10,382 nt of DNA. Source: an uncultured Bulleidia sp. GTDB taxonomy: Bacteria > Bacillota_I > Bacilli_A > Erysipelotrichales > Erysipelotrichaceae. The translations under genes and the position numbers were made by a program. This document shows, piece by piece, positions 1 to 6,698 of the stretch (within the stretch, counting starts at the first letter, position 1; the number at the start of each line of letters is the position of its first letter). The notes beneath the pieces are model-generated. The model ran no database searches. It was not told where the DNA came from and worked only from the letters and a program-made list of their open reading frames with translations. The stretch spans positions 1 through 10,382 of the forward strand of contig CAKVIS010000055.1 of the NCBI GenBank assembly GCA_934754415.1. The letters are read 5' to 3'.

Positions 1-60
1 AAGACTGTTCTATTCCTGGTTTTAGAGTTCTTTATAGAAATTGCCAATTATCAGCAGTGC

Positions 61-1662
61 TTAACTTAATGACATTGTATAAACAGTACTCTTTTTATCA
101 GTACTGTTGTAAAGAATAATCATTCCAGATTCCTGTTCAACACCATAAGTCGTGGATACTGGATAGCAGATTCCTGATAGCATCATAAATATAAAGAACA
201 ATATAGTTTTTATACCTGTATGGCTTTTGAGCCACATGTAGGATAATCGATTTGCAAAGATATCATTTTCTTGTAATACGTTATATTGCTGTACTGCCAT
301 TTCAAATCCGAGTTTTCTTTGGTAAAGCTCTCCAGTAGTATCTTGTGATAAATAAACTTGTTCCTGATTCAGATATTCTTCTTTGTCTGGATTTTTTTCT
401 CCTGTCAGAATCTGAGCATATTTCCTGTAAAACATTTCTGGTTGGGATAGCTGAAGTCTGAAATTCTTCATGATTGGTACCTGGAGACATAACATGATTA
501 GTAGTGTAAGAATACCACCCTGTACGATCCAGTATTTTTTAATTTCATTCCAGGCTAATATATCTTTCATGCGATTACGTGAATGTCTGGTATTTATAGA
601 TTGTGTTTTGAGTACTGTGTTTTTGCTGAAAGAAAAACCACGATAAAAGACAATACATTGTATACATAAAGCTGTGCCGAGGATAATCCAGAATCGATTT
701 ACTGGTATTGAGCATATGTTAAGATAAATCACTGAACTCATCCATTCCTGTATACGAATCTGGCGAAATGGATTTAGGGACCTGATCATTAAACTGGAAC
801 TGTTATATGTGGAAACAGATACCAGAAGAAATAAACCTATCAGGAAGAAAAACTGCCATTCTTTTTTTGACAAAGAACTCAGAAGAATAAAACAGAATGT
901 AAACGAACTGAGCAAGATACATTTTAATGTGATGGATAGTATTATCCACTCTAAGATGTTGGCATGGAACGGAAAAAGCCACATGTCGTAAAGTCCTTGA
1001 ACCGGATCGCTGAAATGCCCAGTTCCAAGCATAATGGAAGCAGTGCCAAATTCTATCAGTTGCATAAGTAAAAAAATTCCGATAACAAAAAATGATGTGG
1101 CTAAGCATTTATTGCGGTAAAGTTTTTGTCTTCCATTTTGAGTTGCATTTATAAGAAATTGAACAGGTTCTTTCTTTTCCTGAAGAAAGAGTATAAAACA
1201 ACACAAAAGGGATATCAGGATAGCAACAGAAGAATACCATGAGGAAAGAAATTTTTCTGTACCTCCATAAAACCTGACAGGAACTGTCAGATTTTGCACC
1301 TTGCAAAAAGCAGTTAATGATTTTTGTATCGAAACAGTTTCATAATTGCTTTTTGTAATACCTAATTGCATTTTTAATGCATTTTCACGAATCAGTTGCT
1401 TTATATTCTGGGAATGATTCTTTTGATCATTCATTCTGTTTAGTGTTTCTGTTTCTACATTTGAAGACAGTGTTGGTACAGATTCATGTGTTTCCAGGAA
1501 TGATTCAGGATGATCATAGAAATTGCGGATAATTCTGTAATCATTTCCTTCAGGAGAGATATACATGGATTGAACAAACGTGAACGATGAAGCAATTATC
1601 AGCAATAATGAAATCATTAATAACCATCTGTTTTTCAGTAATTTACGTAATTCAAAAAACAT
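61..1662 (-). CDS. ABC-2-type transporter permease, probably truncated at C-terminus
   Basis: This is the membrane subunit of an ABC transporter, paired with the ATPase directly upstream. I read about eight hydrophobic segments near residues 13-32, 145-160, 187-212, 237-262, 270-284, 323-341, 377-395 and 485-503. Long polar loops, probably outside the cell, follow the first (about 33-140) and the seventh (about 396-484). The chain is an internal duplication: residues 1-200 (helix, long loop, helix, then a QEKKEP cytosolic stretch) are echoed by residues 370-533 (helix, long loop, helix, then VEQESG). The second copy stops where the next helix should begin, and the codons just after the stop read ALLIIG, which resembles that missing helix. 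The start overlaps the ATPase end by 11 bp and has a GAGG ribosome binding site inside the ATPase gene. The substrate is unknown. It may be a nonsense-truncated pseudogene. Confidence 0.8.
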   Translation of the reverse strand: MFFELRKLLKNRWLLMISLLLIIASSFTFVQSMYISPEGNDYRIIRNFYDHPESFLETHESVPTLSSNVETETLNRMNDQKNHSQNIKQLIRENALKMQLGITKSNYETVSIQKSLTAFCKVQNLTVPVRFYGGTEKFLSSWYSSVAILISLLCCFILFLQEKKEPVQFLINATQNGRQKLYRNKCLATSFFVIGIFLLMQLIEFGTASIMLGTGHFSDPVQGLYDMWLFPFHANILEWIILSITLKCILLSSFTFCFILLSSLSKKEWQFFFLIGLFLLVSVSTYNSSSLMIRSLNPFRQIRIQEWMSSVIYLNICSIPVNRFWIILGTALCIQCIVFYRGFSFSKNTVLKTQSINTRHSRNRMKDILAWNEIKKYWIVQGGILTLLIMLCLQVPIMKNFRLQLSQPEMFYRKYAQILTGEKNPDKEEYLNQEQVYLSQDTTGELYQRKLGFEMAVQQYNVLQENDIFANRLSYMWLKSHTGIKTILFFIFMMLSGICYPVSTTYGVEQESGMIILYNSTDKKSTVYTMSLS

Positions 1663-2533
1663 GTTGAGCCTCTTCGAAGTAATGCATATAGACTTCTTCT
1701 AATGTTGGTATAGCTTTTTCACAGGTATATGCAGGGGGAGTGTCTCTGATGATTCTTGCCCGCATTCCGTTCATGTCACGAATATACCCGGTGATTATTT
1801 TGTTACGATCATTTTCAAAAAGAGTCAGTTGCTCGTCATTCATATGTACATCAAAAACCATTCCTTGTAGTTCAGAGCATAGTGAAGCAACTGAATCGTG
1901 AGTTAATATTTGGCCTTTCTTTAAAAGAATGACTTCTTTGGCAATGTATTCAATATCAGAAACGATATGTGTTGATATTAATACAATACTATCCTTGGAT
2001 AGTTCGCCGATTATTCTTGCAATGGCAATTCTTTGTTTTGGATCCATTCCGGCAGTTGGTTCATCTAAAATAAGAAGTTTTGGATGATTTAGTAAAGCCT
2101 GTCCTAATAATAGTCTTTGGCGCATACCACCAGAAAAAGTTTTGATTTTGTGATCTCGCACTGTATATAATTCCAGCTTTGACAAAAGCTGATGAATTTC
2201 TGTATCTGCTTCTTTCATATGCATATCTTTTAATGAAGCAATATAATACATAAATTCCTGTGCAGTAAAATTAGGATAAAAAGTTTGTATCTGAGGCATA
2301 TATCCTAATGCATGATAAAAAGAGTGACTATTCTCTCTCACGTTTATCCCATCCCACAGTATCTCACCGGAAGTTTGATGAAGGTTTCCAGTAATTATGT
2401 TCATTAAGGTACTTTTTCCTGATCCATTTGGCCCTAAAAAGCCATAAATTCCTGGTGTAAGGACAATACTGACATTATTTAAAGCACAAAGATTTCCGTA
2501 CCTGTGTGTAATGTTTTGGATTGTGAGTTCCAT
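1652..2533 (-). CDS. ABC transporter ATP-binding protein
   Basis: This 293-residue cytoplasmic ATPase energises the permease encoded immediately downstream. All nucleotide-binding motifs are intact: Walker A GPNGSGKS at 34-41, Q-loop Gln81, signature FSGGMRQR at 133-140, Walker B LLILDEP at 153-159, a D-loop at 161-165 and the switch His189. Residues 205-293 form a C-terminal extension typical of ATPases that pair with ABC-2 type permeases, such as antibiotic-resistance, bacteriocin-immunity or lipid exporters. The start lies 17 bp after the lipoprotein stop, with a weak AAAGAG site upstream. The TGA stop lies inside the permease gene, which suggests translational coupling. The family is certain; the transported substrate cannot be told. 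Confidence 0.93.
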   Translation of the reverse strand: MELTIQNITHRYGNLCALNNVSIVLTPGIYGFLGPNGSGKSTLMNIITGNLHQTSGEILWDGINVRENSHSFYHALGYMPQIQTFYPNFTAQEFMYYIASLKDMHMKEADTEIHQLLSKLELYTVRDHKIKTFSGGMRQRLLLGQALLNHPKLLILDEPTAGMDPKQRIAIARIIGELSKDSIVLISTHIVSDIEYIAKEVILLKKGQILTHDSVASLCSELQGMVFDVHMNDEQLTLFENDRNKIITGYIRDMNGMRARIIRDTPPAYTCEKAIPTLEEVYMHYFEEAQHVF

Positions 2534-2550
2534 ATAATCACTCTTTCTGT

Positions 2551-3774
2551 TTATTTTCTTACATTGACAATTTGTTTGAAATTGCCATTAAGATAGTTGC
2601 TTTCACTGATCCAGCCAGTTATCAAAGCATCTGAAGTACTGTCAGAATATCTGCCGATTTCTCCGTGTTCTGTCAGGTAAACGGGAGCGAATTTTGTTAC
2701 CTGTTTGTCTGAATCAATCATAGATGGGAAGTTGATCTTATTGTTGCCATCTGAATCTATCATGTTTTCTTCTAGTGAAGAGCCGTCAACAGCTTTTTCA
2801 AGGAATCGTACCTTATCCCCAAAGAACCAAGCACTAAGAATGGTTTTATCGGATTTATAGATTATAGAGTTGTCTAAAGAGGAAAGATCTAAAATATGAA
2901 TGGTATCAGATTCTATATAAACAAGAGTATCTTTGTTTATTAACTGATACATATCACTGAACACATTGAATCCACTATCAGAGTCTGTTATTTTTATCAG
3001 TTCTCCAGATTCCAGATTTAATACATTTAATTCATGGTATGGTATTATTTCACCATTTACTGATTCCTTGGTTTGAGAGTGCACAATAACAGCATTTTTA
3101 CCATTACCACCGAAAAAGTTGTCATCTTCATTTAAATCAAATAGTTGAGTATGTTCACAGGTCTCTAAATCAATTGTATCGATATATCCGCTGCTTTCGG
3201 TCTGGAGCGTATCTGAATCTGTTTCAAAATGAGTAACGCTTATATATAGAACACCATTTGACAAAAACATAGAGTTAATAAATTCATAGACACTGCCGTC
3301 ATTAGATCTTTCATAGCTTAATAGTATTTTTCTATCGTTAGATTCCGGATTGTGCTGAATTAATTCAAAAGCATCGTATGCATTTTTTCGTATGTAATAC
3401 CATTGTCCATGCCATGTAATAAACTGCAAAGCATTGCCAATATAGCAATGGCAGGTGTAATCCGTATGTTTACATCCTGTTTCAAAACAGTAATAGGTAA
3501 ACTGACTGGAGATAGAAGGGTCACAGTATTGCACTGCGGTTCCCAGCGCCAATAGGCCATCTCCTTCACCTGAAGGTACAATAGCTCCATCATCTGTGAA
3601 TGCAGCATGCATATTGCTGAAATCAGTTAATGCAAGTTCGGATGAAGGAATGCTTAGAGAATTGCTTTCATTATTTTTTGAAGATTGGTTGATTTGTTTT
3701 GTGGTAGATACCTTTGTTGCACCGCATCCTGATAGTAGTAATGAGGATAGCAGTATATAGATTGTTTTTTTCAT
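2551..3774 (-). CDS. lipoprotein with Cys/His cluster, first gene of ABC operon
   Basis: This is a predicted exported lipoprotein of 407 residues. The reading frame extends upstream to 3807. I place the start at the ATG ending at 3774 because a GGGAG ribosome binding site precedes it by 6 bp and the protein then opens with a lipoprotein signal peptide: MKK, a hydrophobic core, and lipobox L14-S15-G16-C17. A Ser/Asn/Lys-rich linker (about 20-45) leads to a globular part rich in short beta-like segments, which could be a beta-propeller. A compact cluster, C96-x4-C101-x-H103-x4-C108-x-C110, with C84 nearby, could bind a metal or form disulfides. No enzymatic motif is seen. Position at the head of an operon with an ABC ATPase and permease suggests a surface accessory or sensor for that transporter. 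Similar lipoproteins with a C-x(n)-C-K-H cluster occur near ABC genes in Firmicutes; I recall this but cannot check it here. Confidence 0.82.
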   Translation of the reverse strand: MKKTIYILLSSLLLSGCGATKVSTTKQINQSSKNNESNSLSIPSSELALTDFSNMHAAFTDDGAIVPSGEGDGLLALGTAVQYCDPSISSQFTYYCFETGCKHTDYTCHCYIGNALQFITWHGQWYYIRKNAYDAFELIQHNPESNDRKILLSYERSNDGSVYEFINSMFLSNGVLYISVTHFETDSDTLQTESSGYIDTIDLETCEHTQLFDLNEDDNFFGGNGKNAVIVHSQTKESVNGEIIPYHELNVLNLESGELIKITDSDSGFNVFSDMYQLINKDTLVYIESDTIHILDLSSLDNSIIYKSDKTILSAWFFGDKVRFLEKAVDGSSLEENMIDSDGNNKINFPSMIDSDKQVTKFAPVYLTEHGEIGRYSDSTSDALITGWISESNYLNGNFKQIVNVRK

Positions 3775-3780
3775 AAAATT

Positions 3781-3785
3781 CTCCC
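3781..3785 (-). promoter_or_regulatory. ribosome binding site that fixes the lipoprotein start
   Basis: GGGAG on the minus strand lies 6 bases before the ATG ending at 3774. The upstream in-frame ATG ending at 3807 would place 11 charged or polar residues before the lipoprotein signal peptide, and I see no such site in front of it. Confidence 0.7.
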
Positions 3786-3880
3786 ATGATAATTTATACA
3801 AATTCAACAGTATCTTTTGAAGTAATCGTGTGATTTATTGCTGTTTTAAGCAGTTATATAAGTCCCTGTTATCTAATTGA

Positions 3881-3909
3881 AAACTATCACAAAAGTAAAA
3901 ACCTGTCAA
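3881..3909 (-). promoter_or_regulatory. promoter of the lipoprotein-ABC operon
   Basis: A consensus -35 TTGACA (3904-3909) is followed after 17 bp by TAGTTT (3881-3886), a weak -10 with three matches. Transcription would begin near 3874 and leave a leader of about 100 nt. The perfect -35 and spacing support the call; the poor -10 keeps it tentative, and it may need an activator. Confidence 0.5.
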
Positions 3910-3924
3910 TAATACATACAGTAG

Positions 3925-4121
3925 GCTGAAATTAGTGAAAGTGCATTTGATTTCTCTACACCTGCATGGTTTAACAATGAAACAAAACTTTACGATTTAG
4001 CAGACAATAATTCCTTTCAGAGTATTGATGAAAATAATGCTTTAAATTAAAATGAAATCAGGTGAGTGGTATGGATGTATATAATTTCCACAGATATAAA
4101 AATGGAGACATTTCAAAATAA
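3925..4121 (+). pseudogene. possible decayed coding remnants (unrecognised)
   Basis: Positions 3925-4050 read as 41 sense codons ending in TAA, with a protein-like composition (fragments SESAFDFSTPAWF and LYDLADNNSFQSID) but no start codon at the front. Just after it, AGGTGAG precedes an ATG at 4071 that opens a 16-codon frame ending at 4121 (it begins MDVYNFHRYK). The pieces lie in different frames and could be the tail of one lost gene. I recognise no family. Chance open frames in AT-rich DNA remain possible. Confidence 0.25.
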
Positions 4122-4244
4122 TACTTATTTTTGTTATTTTGTCTCATGAAGTAATCAGCAACATGAACTTTGTTTTTTACTTTACGTTTCGGTTATTCAG
4201 ATTATTCGAGATACTTATTTATAAAAGGATAGAGTTAAATATAT

Positions 4245-4454
4245 ATGAAAGACTCACAGTTCAGATGGTTTGTTTGCATTATTCTATGTCTTATTCCTAT
4301 TGCATTAATTCATGTATGTATTACTCCAGGCATTGCTGGATATGATTTATTTTTTAAACGTCTAGTGGATACAGATAATGTACTACTATATCTTTTGTCT
4401 ATAGTGTTACTGGTATATTCAGCGTTCAAGTTTCTTACTTCAGGGAAAGACTAG
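4245..4454 (+). CDS. small two-helix membrane protein, hypothetical
   Basis: This is a 69-residue predicted membrane protein that I do not recognise. Two hydrophobic helices span about residues 8-27 and 44-64. They are separated by a short polar loop with GYDLF and DTDN, and the C-terminus is short and charged (SGKD). A purine-rich stretch, AGGATAGAG, lies about 10 bp before the ATG and is a modest ribosome binding site. An overlapping frame starting at 4139 lacks these features. In another frame, positions 4405-4560 stay open and end in a basic tail (FRKLKHRRKK), so the original protein may have been longer and lost its tail by a frameshift. It stands alone between decayed sequence and a terminator-like hairpin. 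It may be a real small gene or a remnant. Confidence 0.42.
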   Translation: MKDSQFRWFVCIILCLIPIALIHVCITPGIAGYDLFFKRLVDTDNVLLYLLSIVLLVYSAFKFLTSGKD

Positions 4455-4587
4455 GATATATACGAAAAATGGTATCCTACCAATGGATGATATTTTAGCA
4501 AATAAAAAATTCAGGAAGCTAAAACACAGAAGAAAGAAATGTCATCAGTATAGTAATCGATAACTTTTAGAATACTTATGAACTATC

Positions 4588-4620
4588 AGGAGGAAGATTC
4601 TATCCTCCTTTAAAATTTGG
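4588..4620 (+). terminator. hairpin with short T-rich tail, likely terminator
   Basis: AGGAGGA (4588-4594) and TCCTCCT (4603-4609) form a perfect 7 bp stem with an 8-base loop, followed by TTTAAAATTT. It would end transcripts coming from the small membrane protein about 130 bp upstream. The tail is broken by four A residues, so efficiency is uncertain. Confidence 0.55.
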
Positions 4621-4707
4621 ATCTTTGTTCTTTTTGAATTGTTAAGCAGATGAATGGAACTAAAACGTTTTGATAGTCATATCTGCAACTGAAAAAACCA
4701 CATTCTG

Positions 4708-4788
4708 GAAAAACGGGGCAAAACAGTACCTGATTTTTAAGAAAAACGGGGCAAAACGATACTTAAATATCATGAAAAACGGGGCAAA
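4708..4788 (+). repeat. three phased direct repeats, 33 bp period, ahead of ATPase gene
   Basis: GAAAAACGGGGCAAAAC occurs at 4708-4724 and 4741-4757, and its first 15 bases recur at 4774-4788. The start-to-start distance is exactly 33 bp both times, which is about three helical turns or 11 codons. The bases between the cores differ. The array ends 32 bp before the ATPase start codon and may be an operator or iteron-like protein-binding site. Confidence 0.85.
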
Positions 4789-4806
4789 GTGATGTATGAT
4801 AATGAA

Positions 4807-4812
4807 AAGGAG
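4807..4812 (+). promoter_or_regulatory. ribosome binding site of the ATPase gene
   Basis: AAGGAG lies 8 bases before the ATG at 4821 and fixes that start. A short upstream frame that runs through the repeats ends with a TGA overlapping this ATG. Confidence 0.75.
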
Positions 4813-4820
4813 CAATTCAG

Positions 4821-6164
4821 ATGAAAAGACAATACGAAGATAAGATTCAAAACTGGATCAATAATAGCAAAAAAGCTCTGCTTATCTATGGTGCAAGACA
4901 AGTAGGAAAGACATATTTAATAAGAGAAATGTTAATGAAAAATAAGATTTCTTATTTTGAAGTAAACTTTCAGGAAAGAGAAGATATTTTAAATGCGCTT
5001 GAAGAATTAAGTAATGCTGAAGATATGGCAATGAAATTAGCACTCTATTCAGATGTGCCATTAATGGAAGGGGAATCCATTATCTTCTTTGATGAGGTAC
5101 AGCTATATCCTGAAATAATTACAAAAATAAAATTCCTGGTTGATGAAGGAAAGTACAGATATATTCTTAGTGGTTCTAACTTAGGGGTTGAATTGAAGGG
5201 CATCAAAAGTATTCCTGTAGGTTATGTGGATATGTTTCAGATGTTTCCGATGAATCTATTTGAATTTGCTGATGCGATTGGAATTAATGATACAACTATC
5301 AAATATCTAAAAGACTGTTTTGATAAATTACAGCCAGTGGATGAAATAGTGCACAAGCGAATGATGAATGCTTTTTACTATTATCTGATCTGTGGTGGAA
5401 TGCCTTCAGTTGTAGATACCTTTGTCAGAACAAGAAATTTACGAGAAGTCCGTAATGAACAACAAAATATCATCAGACAATATAAAGCAGATTTTATCAA
5501 ATATGAAAATGATGATAAGAAACTGAAGATAATTTCCATCTTTGATTCTATTCCAGCTCAGCTTAATCAGCAAAACAGAAGGTTTGTGTTCACACAATTA
5601 GATAAAGAGTTAAAGTTTGAGAGATATGAGAATAGTTTCTTATGGCTTAAGGATGCTGCAGTAGCTATTCCAATATATATTGCGAATGCACCAAAAGCTC
5701 CGTTGATTCTTTCAAAGTCAACAAATCAATTCAAATTATTCATGTCCGATGTTGGGCTGTTAACATCTTGTTATCCTGATTACGTAAGTAAAGAACTTCT
5801 TAATATGAATCCTGATAATGAAATTAATAATGGTGCTCTATTTGAAAACTATATTGCTCAAGAATTACTAAGCAACAATATCACACCATATTATTTTAAA
5901 AACAAGAATATTGGAGAAATAGACTTTTTGGTGGAATATGATAATCAAATCATCCCATTGGAAATTAAATCAGGGAAAGATTATAAACTCCATAAAGCAT
6001 TAGATAAACTGTTAAGCACCAGAGAATACTCAATTAAGAAAGCATATATCCTGTCTCCATCTAATGTAGAAGTTGATGATAAGAATATTTACTTACCAAT
6101 CTATATGACAGGGTTATTTGGAAATAACGAAGCTGAAGACATTATCATTAATCTTAATATCTGA
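4821..6164 (+). CDS. AAA-family ATPase with DUF4143 / PD-(D/E)XK-like C-terminus
   Basis: This is a complete 447-residue ATP-binding protein of the AAA_14/DUF4143 group. The Walker A motif GARQVGKT is at 24-31, Walker B IIFFDEVQ at 87-94, and a sensor-like YILSGSN at 114-120. The DUF4143 C-terminal part runs from about 220. Residues 339-385 carry GALFENYI, then GEIDFLV with D368, then LEIKSG with E381 and K383, matching the E...D...ExK layout of PD-(D/E)XK folds. These motifs suggest nuclease-like ability, but activity is not established for the family. Members are common, often in several copies, in gut Firmicutes and Bacteroidetes, and their biological role is poorly defined. No partner gene is adjacent. 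It is read alone on the plus strand among degenerate sequence, which fits an accessory or horizontally acquired gene. Confidence 0.92.
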   Translation: MKRQYEDKIQNWINNSKKALLIYGARQVGKTYLIREMLMKNKISYFEVNFQEREDILNALEELSNAEDMAMKLALYSDVPLMEGESIIFFDEVQLYPEIITKIKFLVDEGKYRYILSGSNLGVELKGIKSIPVGYVDMFQMFPMNLFEFADAIGINDTTIKYLKDCFDKLQPVDEIVHKRMMNAFYYYLICGGMPSVVDTFVRTRNLREVRNEQQNIIRQYKADFIKYENDDKKLKIISIFDSIPAQLNQQNRRFVFTQLDKELKFERYENSFLWLKDAAVAIPIYIANAPKAPLILSKSTNQFKLFMSDVGLLTSCYPDYVSKELLNMNPDNEINNGALFENYIAQELLSNNITPYYFKNKNIGEIDFLVEYDNQIIPLEIKSGKDYKLHKALDKLLSTREYSIKKAYILSPSNVEVDDKNIYLPIYMTGLFGNNEAEDIIINLNI

Positions 6165-6347
6165 CAGCCAGTCAAAAGTTTTCAAATGTTGATAAAAGGC
6201 TTCTAAAAAGTCTGGCAGTCTTTCTCCAAATTCATCAGTATAATTTAAAAATATAGTATATTGTGTTGTTTGTTTTGGTGTTGTATACTGAAAACAGATA
6301 AATTGTTATGAGTTATGTTTGGATGACGTTACCTAGGAACACTAAAG

Positions 6348-6376
6348 AAAACGGCAGAAATGTCGTTTTTTATTTT
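6348..6376 (+). terminator. rho-independent terminator downstream of the ATPase
   Basis: AAAACGGC (6348-6355) pairs with GTCGTTTT (6362-6369) to give 8 bp with one G-U, a 6-base loop, and then a TTTTTATTTT run. On the minus strand one pair becomes A-C, so the structure favours the plus strand. It lies about 180 nt after the ATPase stop, leaving a long 3' untranslated region or a separate small transcript. Confidence 0.75.
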
Positions 6377-6405
6377 ATGCAGACAAAAGAAAAAGTCCCA
6401 GTGCC

Positions 6406-6606
6406 TTAGTCGTGTCTGAGCACTCCTGTAAGTTCATGTGCTTTGTCAGAATCTTTAAGATATTTCACTTCGTCCTGTGTTAATTGCAGATTCGCTGTCC
6501 TAACGGCATCATTAAAGTGGTTTTTCTTTTTGCATACAGCATGAGCAAGATGTCCACCTTCAATATCTGTATTTCCAAGTTTTGTATATTGTATAATTTC
6601 CATCAC
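6406..6606 (-). pseudogene. aldo/keto reductase remnant (both ends kept, middle deleted)
   Basis: This 66-codon open frame is not a functional enzyme. Its first 15 residues (IQYTKLGNTDI) match the usual N-terminus of aldo/keto reductases. Its last 40 or so (KKNHFNDAV, LQLTQDEVKYL, KAHELTGV) match the usual C-terminal stretch, normally written ATKxxHxxDAV...LT..E..YLE....H...G. The central TIM barrel of roughly 250 residues, including the catalytic Asp/Tyr/Lys/His region, is missing. The junction lies around residues 16-28. An AAGGAG sequence sits close to the ATG ending at 6603; the GTG one codon earlier could be read too, but that spacing is too short. Family assignment is from recognised sequence patterns. 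The remnant lies immediately downstream of the hydrolase terminator. Confidence 0.75.
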
Positions 6607-6655
6607 TCCTTAGATGTATACCAATTCTTTTTTTCCAGTCGCAATGCATATCCAT

Positions 6656-6690
6656 CAAAAAAAGAGCACAACATTTTTATGCTGTACTCT
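6656..6690 (-). terminator. strong rho-independent terminator of the hydrolase gene
   Basis: On the minus strand AGAGTACAGCAT pairs with ATGTTGTGCTCT over 12 positions, including two G-U pairs, with a 4-base A loop and then seven T residues. On the plus strand the same two positions are mismatched, so the hairpin is oriented for minus-strand transcripts. It begins 8 bp after the hydrolase stop codon. Confidence 0.88.
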
Positions 6691-6698
6691 ATATACAT

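Larger units (their letters stand above)
4455..4820. other. intergenic stretch before the AAA/DUF4143 gene
   Basis: No complete gene is seen. The stretch holds a short basic open frame (ATG at 4483, 26 codons), the hairpin at 4588-4620, and the three phased repeats at 4708-4788. No convincing -35/-10 pair for the downstream gene is visible. TATCAT at 4768-4773, just before the third repeat, and TATGAT at 4795-4800 are possible -10 elements without good -35 partners. Confidence 0.5.

Noticed and set aside
3360..3608. 82-codon minus-strand open frame inside the lipoprotein gene
   Set aside because: It lies wholly within the lipoprotein gene in another frame and has no independent start signals.
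4139..4345. 68-codon plus-strand open frame
   Set aside because: It overlaps the better two-helix frame at 4245, and I see no ribosome binding site before its ATG. Its second half is the shadow of that gene.
4708..4788. CRISPR array
   Set aside because: There are only three copies, the repeat cores (15-17 bp) and intervals (16 bp) are too short for CRISPR, and no cas gene is nearby.
6389..6424. Terminator for the aldo/keto reductase remnant
   Set aside because: A weak stem with a mismatch and a bulge overlaps the stop codon, and five bases separate it from the T-run.
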